Assembly (NCBI RefSeq): GCF_033568475.1
Contig: NC_133123.1
Span: 496,001 to 560,000 of the forward strand
Reading direction: 5' to 3'
DNA from: Henckelia pumila
Lineage: Eukaryota > Streptophyta > Magnoliopsida > Lamiales > Gesneriaceae
Length of the DNA: 64,000 bases
This document shows positions 21,132 to 34,244 of the stretch, piece after piece (position 1 is the stretch's first letter; every line of letters starts with the position of its first letter). The position numbers were made by a program, and so were the translations under genes. The notes under the pieces are model-generated. The model was not told the origin of the DNA and ran no database searches. It worked only from the letters and a program-made list of their open reading frames with translations.

Positions 21132-22991
21132 TTTGCATTCAAGAAGCCAGCCTATATGAATAATTGATCGAACAAGAAGCTGGAGGATGAATAATGGATG
21201 GGGTAGATTATGATTATTGCAAGTGTATCATGTATGTGTGCAGTTAGGAGATGGTTAGAGGATTAATAGGGACGTGGCTTTCATACTCTCTTATTTATTT
21301 CAAAAGAAAGCCCCGCCTTAGATCTTGTGACCACTTTACTCACTTTATCCCACTTTCTGGTTTGTACCTTGTCCACTTTTATAGAATAGCTGTTCTTAGT
21401 TGAGGGGACCTTTTTTTCAATATTATCTTTTTTTGTAATTGTAATGTAATATTTTCTTAGAGTAATAAAATCTTGTCGAATTGAAGTTTATTTTAAATTA
21501 TACATTTTTTCCCTTCTTTTTTTTTCCTTTCCTTATCCTCCTCCCTCACTCTTTATTAATATGGCCGGCGGGCATGTAAAAACATTATTTTTTTCCAAAT
21601 GCAAAAATCCCAAATGGGAAAAAAAACGGAAAGGAAAAAAGAAAAAGGAATTGTGATTTAGATATGGTCAATCAATCATTTGTTTATGTTTTTTATTATG
21701 TGCACCGTTGATGTAATAAATATCCTTACTTTAAAATTTAAATATTTCACTACAGTGAGTTATTAATTTTTAACAGTAAAGTCTACGCATGCTTCGTTTA
21801 ATCTGAGAAATACATGAAAACTGATATGTTGCCTGTGCTGTCCCTTCAGCGATATATTTGCATCGGAGTCACCATTTCTGCTGCTCTGAATAATGAAAAT
21901 ACACCACTTTTTATGTGATAATTGTACAACTTGTATTTTTGTTTATTCACGTTTAATTGGAGTTTATTTCCCCAATTTACCCTGTCCTTCACTGTTGTTT
22001 TCACTAGCATGGTCTGCTTTGTTTGGTAGACGTACCGTTCCATTTAAATTTTAAACTTCCCTTCCCGTCAATTATTTGTGTGCATGTGTGTTTTATTATT
22101 GTTTCGACTCAAAATATATAAATAAATTGGAATCGTATGGCTGAAAATTTCTACAATTTGATTGTGTAAAAACTCATGTCAAAGTTTTTAACAATTCACA
22201 AAGAGGATCCAACTGCTTTTTTTTGTTCTTTGGCAGCTTATATAATTTTAGCGAATAAAAGAAAAAGGAAAAAAGGGAAAGTTTTTTTACTTTATCGGTT
22301 CAAATTGTCTCATTGATTTTCATGGGCCAATAGGTGAGTGACCCACTTATTGGCCAAGGCCCAATATTCTTCGCTGCTCTCGAAATGGGACTGGAACCCA
22401 GTTTCAAAGAGTTGGCCCATCAAATTTGGATCATGAACCACACACAGTGGCCAACCAACTCATACTTGGTGCCCGTGGCGGTGAGTACTTCTCAGTTCTC
22501 ACTTCTTTTTATCGGATGATTATTTTGGCTTGTGTTTGCATTAATTACACTAGATGATAATTTTTGTAAATATTAAAAAAAAATTGTACTGGCATAAAAA
22601 AAAATTCATATAATACATATTTACAAAGTCATAATTCTAAAAACAATGAGAAAACTACCAGATAAACCAAAAATTAGTTGAGTCATTATTATATACACCA
22701 ATACAAAAAAGTTACATCAGAAGGAACAAAAATGATTACTTAAATAGTTAAATATATACACATAAGAAAAGTTTTTCCAGTGTAGCATGATTTCTAGAAT
22801 GGGACAAGCCTATGAGACATTTTGCATTCATTAAAGACAATATATTTCGCGGAAGCTATGCTCTTGCACAATATCTAATTTTTATTGTTCCAAATAACGA
22901 ATATGAGTCTAATGGGATGTCCTAACAGAGGAAAAGTACATAAACAGAACCAACTGATAGCGCTGAGATCTACAACGAATCAATCTAGTAC
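21132..22991. other. Intergenic, no gene supported
   Basis: The first several hundred bases are the promoter side of the OVATE gene. Short ORFs (for example 22334-22519, followed by a donor-like GTGAGT) have no recognisable domain. The last few hundred bases before 22992 should hold the 3' UTR of the STICHEL-like gene. Confidence 0.5.
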
Positions 22992-25900
22992 TTACCTTGA
23001 GGACCTACCAGAGAGACACCTTCCACAGGAGATTAACTTCAGTAAAGCATCTGGCCTCCTTTTTCTGATTCTCAGGTGCGAAAGCTGCATCGATGAGAAT
23101 TCTTTTAATATACACTTTAAGGTCGTTTGCAGGGCGTGGATGTGGGGGAAAATATCAACCCCCCAAGATTAAATGCAAGTGGCAATAGCAGGATATTGTA
23201 ATGACAAAAGACATTTTCCATTCCAATTCCGGCTATTTCAAGAAACCACACAGCAAGGTCAGTATATGGTAGATTTTTGTTAGAGAGCCGATTCGAGATG
23301 GCCGATCTCCTATCCAAGTAGAGAAGAGAAAAGAAGATAGCAGAGAGACTCGAGAGAAGGAGGAGTTATGTTTATATTCATGTCTAATGAGTTACATTGT
23401 ATTGTTGTATTTATACATTTCTTCTACCTGCTTTACTAAACTACTAACTCCCTCTAAATTCCTTCTAACGACCACCCAAATGACGTCTATTGATATTTGG
23501 CTTCTTTTCTTTAATGCCGCTCTCCATTTTTTGTCGTATCAATTTTGGAGAACTTATTCGACCCCCTTTACATTCTTTAAGCTATGCCATGACAAAACAC
23601 GACATTCGGTTTGACCCAACTGACAAAATAACTGAATGACCAGGTTTATATTGGCCGAATCTACAACATATACAATATCAACTATGATGATATGAAGATT
23701 AATTTTGACAGATACATAGTATGGTTATGTTTCTGGCAATGAATATCAACTATATTTCACTCAATGATATTTTTGATGACTTGATGTGTGGTTGCTTTGT
23801 TATATTCTGGTTCCACACGATTCATAATGTCTTGTGTCCGATCCATAACTGTTCTAAGACTAAAACATCATTCACCGAGTAATGCATGCAAATAGCTTAT
23901 ACAATTACTTAACATTTAGCATTTCCACTTTGTCGTGATATTCAAGATTTTTACCACGAGAATTGGTACGATAAAAAAATTATTATCTTTTAACAAGTAT
24001 ACCTTACGGCGGGAAACTCTCGGAGGGTTCCAGCAAAACAATCTCCTCGATCTTGGTTCTAGTTTCCTGTGAAGGGAAAAAAATATACCCTTTAGAAACT
24101 GTATCCTTGTTAGAGTTTATAGTCAACAAAAAAAAGCAATACAAAATTGATAGCAGAGGTTTTCCAAACAAAGAGCAGCACTCACAGGTTTTCTCGTTCA
24201 AGCTTTTCGGCAATGGAAACCCCTTTGCCTTTTGACCATCCACTACGTCGTGAACATACCTCTGCATGCCGAATTACATGAGCCAGGGAAACCTTACGTC
24301 TAACAAGGCTAAGACTTGGTTTTCTGTCTCCCATTTTCATGTTATCTGGAAATGAGGTTGTATAAGATGTCTTTTGTGATGTTACTCTTCTAGGAAAAGC
24401 TTCAGTTTCAAGAGTTTGGGTTGCACCCACTCCAGCAGATGAACTGTCTTTACCTCTCAGTTTGAGAACACGGTTGCTTTTTCCAAGAAGATTGTTTGTG
24501 TCCAGATGAGGTGGATCCTCAGATGTCGGTAATGAAATTTGACCCGTCCTAACATCTTTCTTTGAGTCACAGATAATCTCAATGGTCACTGAGGATCTCA
24601 GGACAGTTTCGAAAGCTTGTAAGATGTATGGAATAGACTTCTCAGCCTTAGATTTTGTCAGCTGAGAATTGAACAGCAATTGCACAGTTGGAGCTGCAAA
24701 TAAGACCAACTGTTAAGATATGCAATTTGGTCATACAATAACAATAACAATTCGGTGGCATTAGAACATACGTATTGCAAGAAAATGGTACCTGCACCAT
24801 AACTGAGTGAAATCAGTTTCCCATCCCGATACATCAACTCTTTTATGCTATGGATTGGGATCTTTTCCAGAACTTCCAACCAAATTTCATCAATTTCTTG
24901 ACGAATTTTACCTTCAAATTGAACCTTATTTATGTTATCTTTACCATTTGACGCAGTGTAAACCTGTTGAGGAAACACCCCATCTTTAATACATCCTGTG
25001 CCATCCGAAATAATTCCTTTTAGCTTGGCATTACAATAAATATTTCCAGAACTTCCAATTTGAGCAGCATGAATGTCGGTATCAATTTTCCCTTGTTTCT
25101 GTTTGGAAGAGGCGTTATTTAAGATCAGTGGACCATGATTATGTCTAGTACGTGAAGAGGAACTGGGTAGCATATACTGTTGATCTGGAGCCAGTTGCAG
25201 AAGCGCGGCTGTCAGCCAAGTTATCCTGTCGTTTGATGCCCGCAGCTGTTTCTCTGCTTCAGATAACGTTTTAAGAGCTTGGCGCAGTTTTTCCATGTCT
25301 TCTTTTGCTACTGTAAAACAACAAACTTTTTCTGAGTCAGAGAGAGGAACACAAGATCAAGTCATGCTCCAAAACAAGACTCACATTCTTGCCGGTGAAA
25401 AAACTTTCTTGTAGGCCTTCCTTTCAGGAAATCATAGCTTCCCGCAAGAATATCAGTTATGAGAGTAGCAAGCTGTGACATTAATGCCAATGGCTCAACA
25501 CCAGATTCCATGATGTGTCTAAGATTCTTCACTGTATTTACAGTGTCTGCAGACAGTGCTATATCAAGCAGGTCCACTAACTTTTCATCTGAAATGAGCC
25601 CAATCTGTAACTCATCAAAACAAATCCTCAATCATTTTACGTGTCTGGTTTACAAATGTAAATTACACACCCACACATGCAAAATAATGCTACGTAAGAA
25701 TCATACCAGTTCCTGTACAAGGCAAACAGAAATTCTACGTCCAAGCAAACTTAATTGCTCCAATGTCATCTCAGCATCCCTAAGAGATCCATCTGACCTG
25801 GATGCAATAAGCTTCAGAGCATCCACATCAATATCTAATTCTTCTTTAGTTGCTATCGACTGCAAAGTATATATTATGTCTGCATCCTTCAACTTTGGGA

Positions 25901-27764
25901 AAAAAAATTTCTGGCACCTGGATATTATTATGTGAGGTAATACATCAAAACTTGAGCAAACAAGGAGACAAACTACATGCCTAGGGGCTCGATCGATGAA
26001 CTTCAAGATTTCGTTCCAATGATCAGAAGAAAAGGTATCACATTCATCAAATATGAAGACTCTGTATCGACACTGAGGTTGTGAGGAAATCTTATTGTCG
26101 GGAACACCAATTATGCCTTCCAAGTCAATGTTACTAACTGGTCCTATCTCAATAATATTTTGGTTTTCTCCCATGTCATGTGCAGCACAAGAACTGCAAA
26201 ATCCACAAGGTTTTGAATGCTTCAAAGACTGGCAATTCAAAGCTCTGGCAAATATACGGGCACAAGAGGTTTTACCAGTTCCATGAGGGCCATAAAACAC
26301 GTAGAGCAAACCAACCTTCTGCTTTACAATCACATTTGAAAGAGCCTGCGCCACCAAGTTCTGGCCCACCAGATCGCTGAATGTTCTTGGCACATATCTT
26401 TGTGCAAGATTTTGATGCATGTCATTGCTGTTTTGCCTTTGAGATTTGTGTTTCTCAGCCGATCTATTTTGTGATGCAAAGTTGGAGCAAATCTCCTGCT
26501 TGAGCAGATTGTCGGCAAAAATGCGCAACTCTCCTGAATAATCATGTTCCCGAGCAGCATTGTCAACATTTCCTTGAGATCCAGAAGAAGTAAGCAACAG
26601 AGATAATGCTTCACCATCACATTTAGTAGATGAGCTTGAACACTCCGATATAGCAGGCATGTGAGGGATATCCCTCTCTTGAGAAATAGAATTACCTTTC
26701 TTTATCCTTGTCTCTGCTAAAGCGCAAGAGAGGCTTTGGCCTGCCAGGTCAAGAGACTTTCCTCTGTGATGAATGCTTGACCAATTCCAATAAATGCTAT
26801 CTCTTGGAGCACCCAGAATAGTTTTCCCTGCATCAAACTCTTGGACCATTTCTTCTACATGATATTTCTGGGAATCTCTGCCTCTAGGAATAGAGGTCAT
26901 TGAAATTTTACTTTGATTCTCAACTTCTCTGGTAGCAATACGAGGTCGGTTTCTTCTTGCACCTCGAAACCTGCGCCTTTTCACCATATTCATGCTATTA
27001 ACATGGCTGTGGCTGCTTCCCCTTGCATCTTCAGCCATTTTGTTAACTCGTCTCTGCCTTACATTGTCAATATTTCGAGATGAAGCTCCATCATCACATT
27101 CAGCTGTAACATCCTTTACCTGGTCGCAGAGGGTCTCAAGATGCCTATCTTGTCTATGGCCTGCTTTTGTTTTCACACTCATGTCTCTCAAATTTGAACT
27201 TTCAAAGACACTGTCAGAGACCATAAAATTACCAGGTTGTGGGCGATCATCACGCCAACCCATAATATCATTTTCAAGTGATCTTTCATCTGATTCTTCC
27301 CTATCAGCTCTTCTGCATTCATGTATCGGGTTCTCTATTCTGAGGTTAGTAGCAGCGGCAGCACCTCCATTATGTCTGCTAACCTGGACAGTAGCTGCTT
27401 CGGATACTGGTAGAGTAGTAACTGGCAGGGAGATTCCTGATTCTCTGCCATACTCTATAGGTTGCTCATAGCCAACAGACTGTCTTGCATTGTGTAAAGC
27501 TTCCCTTTCACCACCTTTATAAAACTCATCAACAATAGGAGAGTGCCAGGAACGTGGACTGGCAGAAGGATCTCTTAGAGACCTCGATCTTTGAAGGACA
27601 ACAAGGCCCCTCATAAGGGCTTTATCGGCCAAGACGGAACTATGCTTGTAATGCACATGATTCTTCAAATGAATGCAATTAGTCAGGTGAATGTGGTTGC
27701 GTAGATGATCGCTAACATTACCATTCACATCCTTCAGTATTCGGTCTCGAACAGCCCTTGTCAT
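22992..27764 (-). CDS. STICHEL-like protein, DnaX (gamma/tau)-type AAA+ ATPase
   Basis: Six-exon model: 27764-25707, 25604-25385, 25310-24792, 24693-24186, 24066-24003, 23084-22992; all introns GT-AG, phases consistent, 1153 residues. N-terminus MTRAVRDRILKDVNG and a long variable region with a basic nuclear-type cluster (VKRRRFRGARRNR). The AAA+ core has Walker A GPHGTGKTS (about 492-500), a Cys cluster CGFCSSC, Walker B VFIFDECD (about 578-585) and clamp-loader features (ISRCQKFFF, SDGSLRDAE). The C-terminal part (LSEAEKQLRASNDRITWL, VSIAEKLERENL, LKLISCGRCLSG) matches the STICHEL family; STICHEL itself controls trichome branching, and the best fit is STICHEL-like 2/3. The last exon lies 918 bp beyond exon 5 because the intron contains a solo LTR. 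Its stop codon overlaps a perfect donor (AAGGTAAGT), so an alternative terminal exon is possible. First Met chosen by family match. Confidence 0.9.
23278..23541 (-). mobile_element. Solo LTR (264 bp) in the last intron of the STICHEL-like gene
   Basis: The block starts TGTTAGAGAGCC and ends GTCGTATCA on the plus strand and is flanked by the 5-bp duplication ATTTT (23273-23277 and 23542-23546). A TATA-like GTATAAATAC on the minus strand suggests minus orientation. There is no internal region, so it is a solo LTR, probably copia-type, left after recombination between two LTRs. Confidence 0.8.
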
Positions 27765-29034
27765 GATTGGAACATAAACGGATCCAACTGAAATGTTAAT
27801 GAATCACGCCAAGATAGGAAGCTTATGATCGTCTAAGTTCTTGTATTATAGACACAACATATTGTTTCGACTCAACACGTCATCAACACGGCAACACCCC
27901 GTCACCCACCAATCAAAGATTCCAACCATAGCTTTCTTTCGGGGAAAAAAGAAAGGCCTGGAGTTCAGTAAAGGCAACCGAGATTCCGAATGCAAAGCCT
28001 TGAATAAATATGCATATCAAGAACAAAACCCACCTAATTTCAATAAAACTATAGACTTTTCTCACCTAAAAAAAACAACTGCTAGCTTTAGGAACAGTAG
28101 TGCATGCAGTATGTAGAAGAAAGCTCCTTCCTTTCTTCTTTAAAAAAAATTTAAACGACTCAAAAGTTGTTTCTTCCCACAACCCACCAATATTGTGATT
28201 CTAGCATTTCAACAAACAGTGGCAATCAATTAATATTCTATTTTTAAGCTGCATAAAACGTTAATGCAAGCAAATGGGTGGCCAGAAAATCTCCGACACA
28301 TGGAGAATACAGAATTAAGCCCTTACCTCAATCTCTCCGACTATCGCCACCGCTACCTGACCAGCAATTAGCTAGCTAGCTATTATTGCCTTCATTAAAC
28401 AACAGCGAATCGTATAATTAGAACAACTCTGGCCATCGCAGATCTCACACAAGCAATTCTTTCAATGAAAAACGAAGCAGGCACCGTTAAAGAAACAAAT
28501 AATGCATTTGAGAAACTGAGAAAGAATGAATATAATTGGAAGCTGGCGGTGCTGTTGACTGTACACAGAAATGCACCATAACGGGATACTGCAACAAGCT
28601 CCATGCTCCATTCATTTTTTATTGTACAATTATATTATATTCTTAACTATTTATCAATCAATTTTAATCAGCTAAACAAATCCTACGTACGATAACATTA
28701 AATTATTGTGTGCATTATATATAATTTTCTGGATCCAATAAGTATTAAATCATTAATAATGCGCATCGACCTATGAAAAGAATAGTGCTATTTGGGTGAA
28801 AATAATTTGCATTTAACTACAAATGGATAAAATAGCAAATATATTAATTATTTTTCTTTTCTTTTTTTGGAAGGAACAAAAATGTATTGAAATTAGTGGG
28901 ACCGATTAAAAGGGTCCATTGATTCAAAATACCGTTGAGGTGTGTACGGAGAAAGGTGGGATGGAATTTTAAGGGTAATTAGGACATTTGCACTTCGTTC
29001 GTTTTTTTTTAAAAAAAAAGATGTAAATAAATGG
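27765..29034. other. Upstream region of the STICHEL-like gene, no other gene
   Basis: This should contain the promoter and 5' leader of the minus-strand gene. A splice-type leader intron is possible but cannot be fixed. Short ORFs have no domain. Confidence 0.45.
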
Positions 29035-29233
29035 GCAATTTGCTCAAAAATCCCCAAATGTAAACATGTTTTGCTTTGGGGTCCTTAGTCATAAAATGTG
29101 GTACAAAACAATACAAGATGTGGTACAAAACCATACAAGATGTGGTACAAATTAACAAAAAATGTGGTACAAAAAAGTGGCTAGGGAGTGCAGAGCAAAA
29201 CATGTTTGCATTGGGGATTTTTGAGCAATTTGC
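29035..29233. mobile_element. Fold-back MITE with tandem core
   Basis: Ends about 40 bp long are inverted copies (CAAATTGCTCAAAAATCCCC type, followed by ACATGTTTTGCT). The core holds four imperfect copies of an AATGTGGTACAAAA unit. No target duplication could be fixed, so superfamily is open. Confidence 0.65.
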
Positions 29234-30802
29234 ACTAAATAAATAAAAGAATAATTAAGACAGCGTTTGTAAAATATTATAATTTTTAAAAGTGATTAAA
29301 TTTATATATTATTAAAAAAAAAATCAAAATTTGATAGCCAGAGTGAAAACTGAAAATCATATTTGTCTAGCATTTGATAAATAGATTGTTATATTGTTAA
29401 TTTTTTTATATATACAAATCAACATCTGATCACCTTTTTGAATTTTAATTAAATTAAATAGAAGAAATTTGGGTTTAAGAAATATACAAAATTGAATTTT
29501 TTCAGTCCAAAGCCAGAAATCGTTTTTTTTAGTGAATGCAAACAATCTTAAAAAATAGGACAAAAAACAAGACAGGTCGCTCCCAAATCAGTGTCCAAAT
29601 TGTTGAAATTACTAAGTAAATTTTTGACAATATTAGAGTTCGATGCCCCTTATGATCAATACCTACTTCACGAAGACGACAGGCCACACCAACGATGAAT
29701 AGTCTTAACCATTATTTATTTGCTCTATAAGACCGGGGTTAGCTTATACTCAGAATGCTTCATTTAACTAAAAAAAGAAAGAAAGGAAAGATGAATGCTT
29801 CATTGGATTCTGTGTAATGGAGAGGATGAATTTGTCCAGTTTTGGGTTAGAATTAATGTCATGTGTTTCATCATTCAAGAAACGTTAAATTATGTGAAAA
29901 AATATATATGCATACATGTATAAATTGAGGCAGGACCAATTAAATTTATCAAAATAATAGCGCTTGCATCTGACACCATGTGCCTCCTAGTTTATTCAAC
30001 AACCTGTTTATTGGACCAGTTGACATTAAGTTACATATTTCACATTGCTTCTCGTAAATAAATTAAATATATAGGAACCGACAGTTCATTTCAAATATTT
30101 TTTTTTTAAAAAAAAAACATTTCAAAAAGGGCATCAAAATACATTTGTATCCATTGTATTCTATTGTAATTTCTGGATCATTATATATAGACACCAGTAG
30201 AAATAATGATTCTAAAATTGAGACACAAAAAATTCCCTAGAAAGCGTTGAAAAGCAGTACAGTGAGGGCTGGGCTTGAGATTTGAGAATTGTGTGATTGG
30301 GCTTTGGATTTGGGCCTTATCACGTATTTATTTTTATTTTCATTATGAAAAAACTAAAACTACCATAAACTCCTAACAGAAGGGTCCTGACTACATACCC
30401 CAAGCCCATTCTTCAATTTACACAGGTGGGAGACACTACGCATGCCATATGCGACTTGCAATATTGGTGGCCTGAATGAAAATTGAAGAATTGGGCGGAT
30501 TTTTATATTTTAATTTCTAATACAAGTTGGAGTTCGAGTACTATGGTTCATTTCAAATTAAAAACTTACCTATAATTTTCGTTTAAAAATATATAGATAA
30601 ATTTACTTTTATGTTATGCATGCATACATAACTACTTAAAAAAGCTAGAACGTATAGATTTAAATTTTGATATATTATTTCAAAAATAACAATAAAATCA
30701 TATTCAAAATTATTGAATTTCAAATATATCTCGCAAAAGCAATGAAATACTCGTCCCCAAGCGCATTACGAATAATTGATTGATAGAGATGATCATCATA
30801 TT
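29234..30802. other. Intergenic, no gene supported
   Basis: AT-rich DNA with homopolymer runs. A GAGTTCGATGCCCC segment at about 29637 resembles a pol III B box but has no convincing A box or tail. Confidence 0.45.
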
Positions 30803-31247
30803 TGATGCGTTCAAAAATTTCCGCATCAAATAAATTACTTTGAACCGGTAATCACGAACCAATTTCTTTAATAAACCGAACCGAATGATCCCAAAATATT
30901 TCTGTGTATCAAAGAAAACATGTGAGATGGCTCGTCCGAAGGCGAAGCCACACCGACGCTCAAGTCAGTATTGAATTCAATAAAAAAAATGTATGGAAAT
31001 TTCAAGAGATAGAAAATATGAGAAAGATGTGTAAAACACATAGGTGCGATGTGTAAGAAAAAAAGTGAGAGGTGTTATGAAAACCTTTCTGAATAAGGGT
31101 TAGAGATCCCTTATTTATAGGGAGAAAATTTTAGTCCACGTAAAATTATAATGTATAATACAACTAGATTTATGCATATCCATGCAACATTATGATATAT
31201 CTCTAAAATATAAATAAATATATGATAGGATTTTTATCATATCATCA
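30803..31247 (-). repeat. 3' LTR of the non-autonomous element
   Basis: 445-bp LTR. TATA-like CTATAAATAA on the minus strand near 31120. The purine-rich stretch just inside (minus strand CTCTCCGGGAGGTAGCAT) may be the polypurine tract. Confidence 0.85.
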
Positions 31248-31384
31248 ATGCTACCTCCCGGAGAGAAGTGACGACGAGTGAAACGAGGAGAAACTTTGAA
31301 GTGGTTGAATTTATATTTTAGAGCATAAAAACAACATTCTGGTTGTTTGCAATTCCCTTTGAGCGTTCGTGATGGAGTGAACTT

Positions 31385-31580
31385 ATATGATGCCGAGATA
31401 ATCGGGCTTTGGGATAACCACGATTTGAGTGGAATTACATCGGTGTCGAGCGGGTTGGGCTTTGGGATAACCACGATTTGCGTGGAATTACATCGATGTC
31501 GAGCGGGTCGGGCTTTTGAGATAACCACGAGCTGCGTGAAATTACAGGGTGCCGAACGGATCGGGCTTTTGAGATAACCA
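31385..31580 (-). repeat. Tandem array 1, about 67-bp units
   Basis: About three diverged copies of a unit containing GGGCTTTGGGATAACCACGA followed by GTGGAATTACATCG and a GTCGAGCGGGT end. Inside the non-autonomous LTR element. Confidence 0.7.
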
Positions 31581-31596
31581 ATGACGTGGATTTATG

Positions 31597-31890
31597 ATGT
31601 CACTGATGTGGGCTTTTGATGCCGGACTTGCTCGAGCTTTTGATAGCACTGATGTGGGCCACTAAAGTGGGCTTTTGATGCCGGACCTGCCCGGGCTTTG
31701 AATACCACTGATGTGGGCCACTGAAGTGGGATTTGAGTGCCAGACCTGTCTGGGCTTTGTATACCACTGATGTGGGCCACTAAAGTGGGCTTTGAGTGCC
31801 ACTGATGTGGGCTTTTGATGTCGGATCTGCCCGGACTTTGTTTACCACTGATGTGGGCCACTGAGATGGACTTTGAGTGTCAGACATGTC
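31597..31890 (-). repeat. Tandem array 2, GATGTGGGCCACT/GGGCTTT units
   Basis: At least five imperfect copies of a unit with CCACTGATGTGGGCCACT, AGTGGGCTTTGAGTGCC and CGGACCTGCCCGGGCTTTG, in variable order and spacing of about 60 bp. Confidence 0.7.
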
Positions 31891-31917
31891 TGGGCTTTTA
31901 AAATGTTGAACCATAGA

Positions 31918-32535
31918 TTTGGCCTTACAACGAGGTTGCAAACCCAATATAGTATAATAGGGTCGTACTGCAAGATTTCCTGCCCATGGATGTAAAATAG
32001 GGCCTTATAGCGAGATTGCATGCCCAATATCGTAGAATATGGCCTTACTGCAAGATTGCAAGCCCGATTTGATATAATTGGGCCTTACAGTGAGATTGCA
32101 TGCCCGCTATGATATAATTGGGCCTAACTTTGAGATTGCATGCCCGATGTAATATAATTGGGTCTTATAACGAGATTGCATGACCGATGTGATATAATTG
32201 GGTCTTACTACAAGATATAATTGAGCCTTACAGCGAGATTGCATGTTCGATGTGATATAATTGGGCCTTACAGCGAGATTGCATGCCCAATGTGATATAA
32301 GTGGGCCTTACAGCGAGAGTGCATGACCCATGTCATATAATTGGGTCTTACATCGAGATTGCATGCCCAATGTGATATAAGTGGGCCTTACAACGAGAGT
32401 GCATGCCCGATGTCATATAATTGGGTCTTACAGCGAGATTGCATGCCCGATAAATAAATCCTGGCGGGACTTACTGCTAGATCGCATGCCCGAAAAATTC
32501 GGGTGGGGCTTACTGCTAGATTGCATGCCCAATAT
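31918..32535 (-). repeat. Tandem array 3, about 41-bp units
   Basis: About fifteen copies of a unit of the form GGGCCTTACAGCGAGATTGC followed by ATGCCCGATGTGATATAATT. Units drift in sequence and some are truncated, as in an old minisatellite. Confidence 0.8.
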
Positions 32536-34224
32536 ATAAATAATACCCAACCCAAATACTAGACAATAGAAGTCCAATACAATGTCAAGTTCAAATGGTC
32601 CCGCATAAAAATTTTATTATAAAATGTCCTACATCCGATATTAATAAACTCCCAAGCATGTGAAGCATGTCACAATTATGAGGCTATTTGATGTTCAATA
32701 TTTCGAGTTTGAGAAACTCGATTTCATGTATAGATAAAATGCGGACAAACCATATTAAGCACCAAGCATTAACTACCTTCCATAATATTCAAGCAAGCAT
32801 GCTCGAAAATGTTCTATAACAAGGAGATTAATGGGATTCCAACGACATGTGTCCTCTATACATTTGAATTCAATTTGCATGCATTTAATAATACCTTGCT
32901 TTAAATATGAATGTTCAAAGTCAATATAGTAAATTTTACGGGACCCAAGTGCATGCCATTTAAACTTACTGGAATTCCAAGATAATAATGCAATTAGATA
33001 AGATAAAATATAAATCCCAACAATCAAAGATTATATAACCTGAGCTCGTGAAGGAAACGCCAAGCATAGTAAATTGTGCTATTAGATTTGTCCAAGCTTC
33101 TGTCTTATGATGACACACACAGCTTTGATGGATGCACACTATGGCAGCGCATATTTGGCCGGATTTCCCATGATAAGAACATATTTATCCGTGAGACGAT
33201 CACCAATGCAACTTGGCCGGCAGGAAGTGATTAACCCGACCAACGACAATTAATGTAGGAACTCCGAAGTTAGTCAAAATAGCTCCAAAACTATGCACAA
33301 AGTGTTCTCCAACAGCCTATTGATACAAATTGCGAAACTAAGCAATAGACTCCCACCACCGAGCACTTTGCAAAGCAAAAACAGAAATTTGCTTAAAAAC
33401 TCGAGTGCAGCAGCAGGGTAATCAGCGAAAGAACTCAAGCATACTTCAAACAAAGCCACAAAAATTCCAAAGTCGATCCCAATATGCCTTTTGAAGCAAG
33501 CGTGGAATTAGCAGCAACAATCACGAGAAATCAGTGATAAAATAGGCCTAGCTAATCTCTATTATGAGTGTCGATGGCACCCTTGAAATTTGAAACAAAC
33601 ATGGACCGCGTTCATGCAATGTTTTGATGGATTTTTTGAGCTGGCTCTATGAATATTGTTCGGAAGGCTCGCAAGCATCACACGGTAGGCGCATTACTAT
33701 GATGTTGACCGCTTTAGAAAGGTTAGTGTACGTGAGTAGAAGAGACAATAGAACAAAGATATTTGAGGTGTGCATCGATGGTGGGGTCTTAGCTCGCACG
33801 CTTGAATGTTGTAGAGACTGACGATCATTGTTGCGGCCAACCCATCAAGGGTTTTAGTGAGGTTGTGGCCAGATTTGGGTTTAATGGAGATCGGCACTTT
33901 CACAAATCCCCTAAAGGTGAGCTTTTCTTTTGGATTCTTGAATAGAGGTTTTTGTTTTGATTTCTTACATGGGAGATGTTGTAGGTGATGGATACCGACG
34001 AGTGTGACTACAGATAACCAAATCGAAGGATGACGATCATGCAACCGAGATGGCAAACCATGGAGGAAGGATATGATGGTTCTCGGCCCGAAGGGTTGCA
34101 CTTTCTTTTTTCATAGGGGCATACTTTCGTGTAGATTGTCTGTCAATTGCCGAACTTGAATGGAATCTCAGGGTTTTTTTTTCGGTCTCAATGGTAGAGA
34201 ATATAATCATGGGAATAGATGTCG

Positions 34225-34242
34225 TTCCCACAGACGGCGCCA
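34225..34242 (-). other. Primer-binding site of the non-autonomous element
   Basis: Minus strand TGGCGCCGTCTGTGGGAA begins two bases from the 5' LTR. The first nine bases fit the 3' end of plant tRNA-Asp; the rest departs from it, so the primer tRNA is not certain. Confidence 0.7.
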
Positions 34243-34244
34243 AT

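Noticed and set aside
22334-22519. 61-residue ORF followed by a donor-like GTGAGT
   Set aside because: It looks exon-like, but no partner exon or known domain was found.
29600-29780. Possible tRNA-derived SINE around GAGTTCGATGCCCC
   Set aside because: B-box-like sequence only; no A box, tail or duplication seen.
31597-32535. Repeated units that could suggest a CRISPR-like array
   Set aside because: Units are directly tandem, diverged and lack unique spacers; the setting is a plant retrotransposon.
33697-34101. 134-residue ORF in the non-autonomous LTR element
   Set aside because: No zinc knuckle or gag-like motif; codon pattern not convincing.
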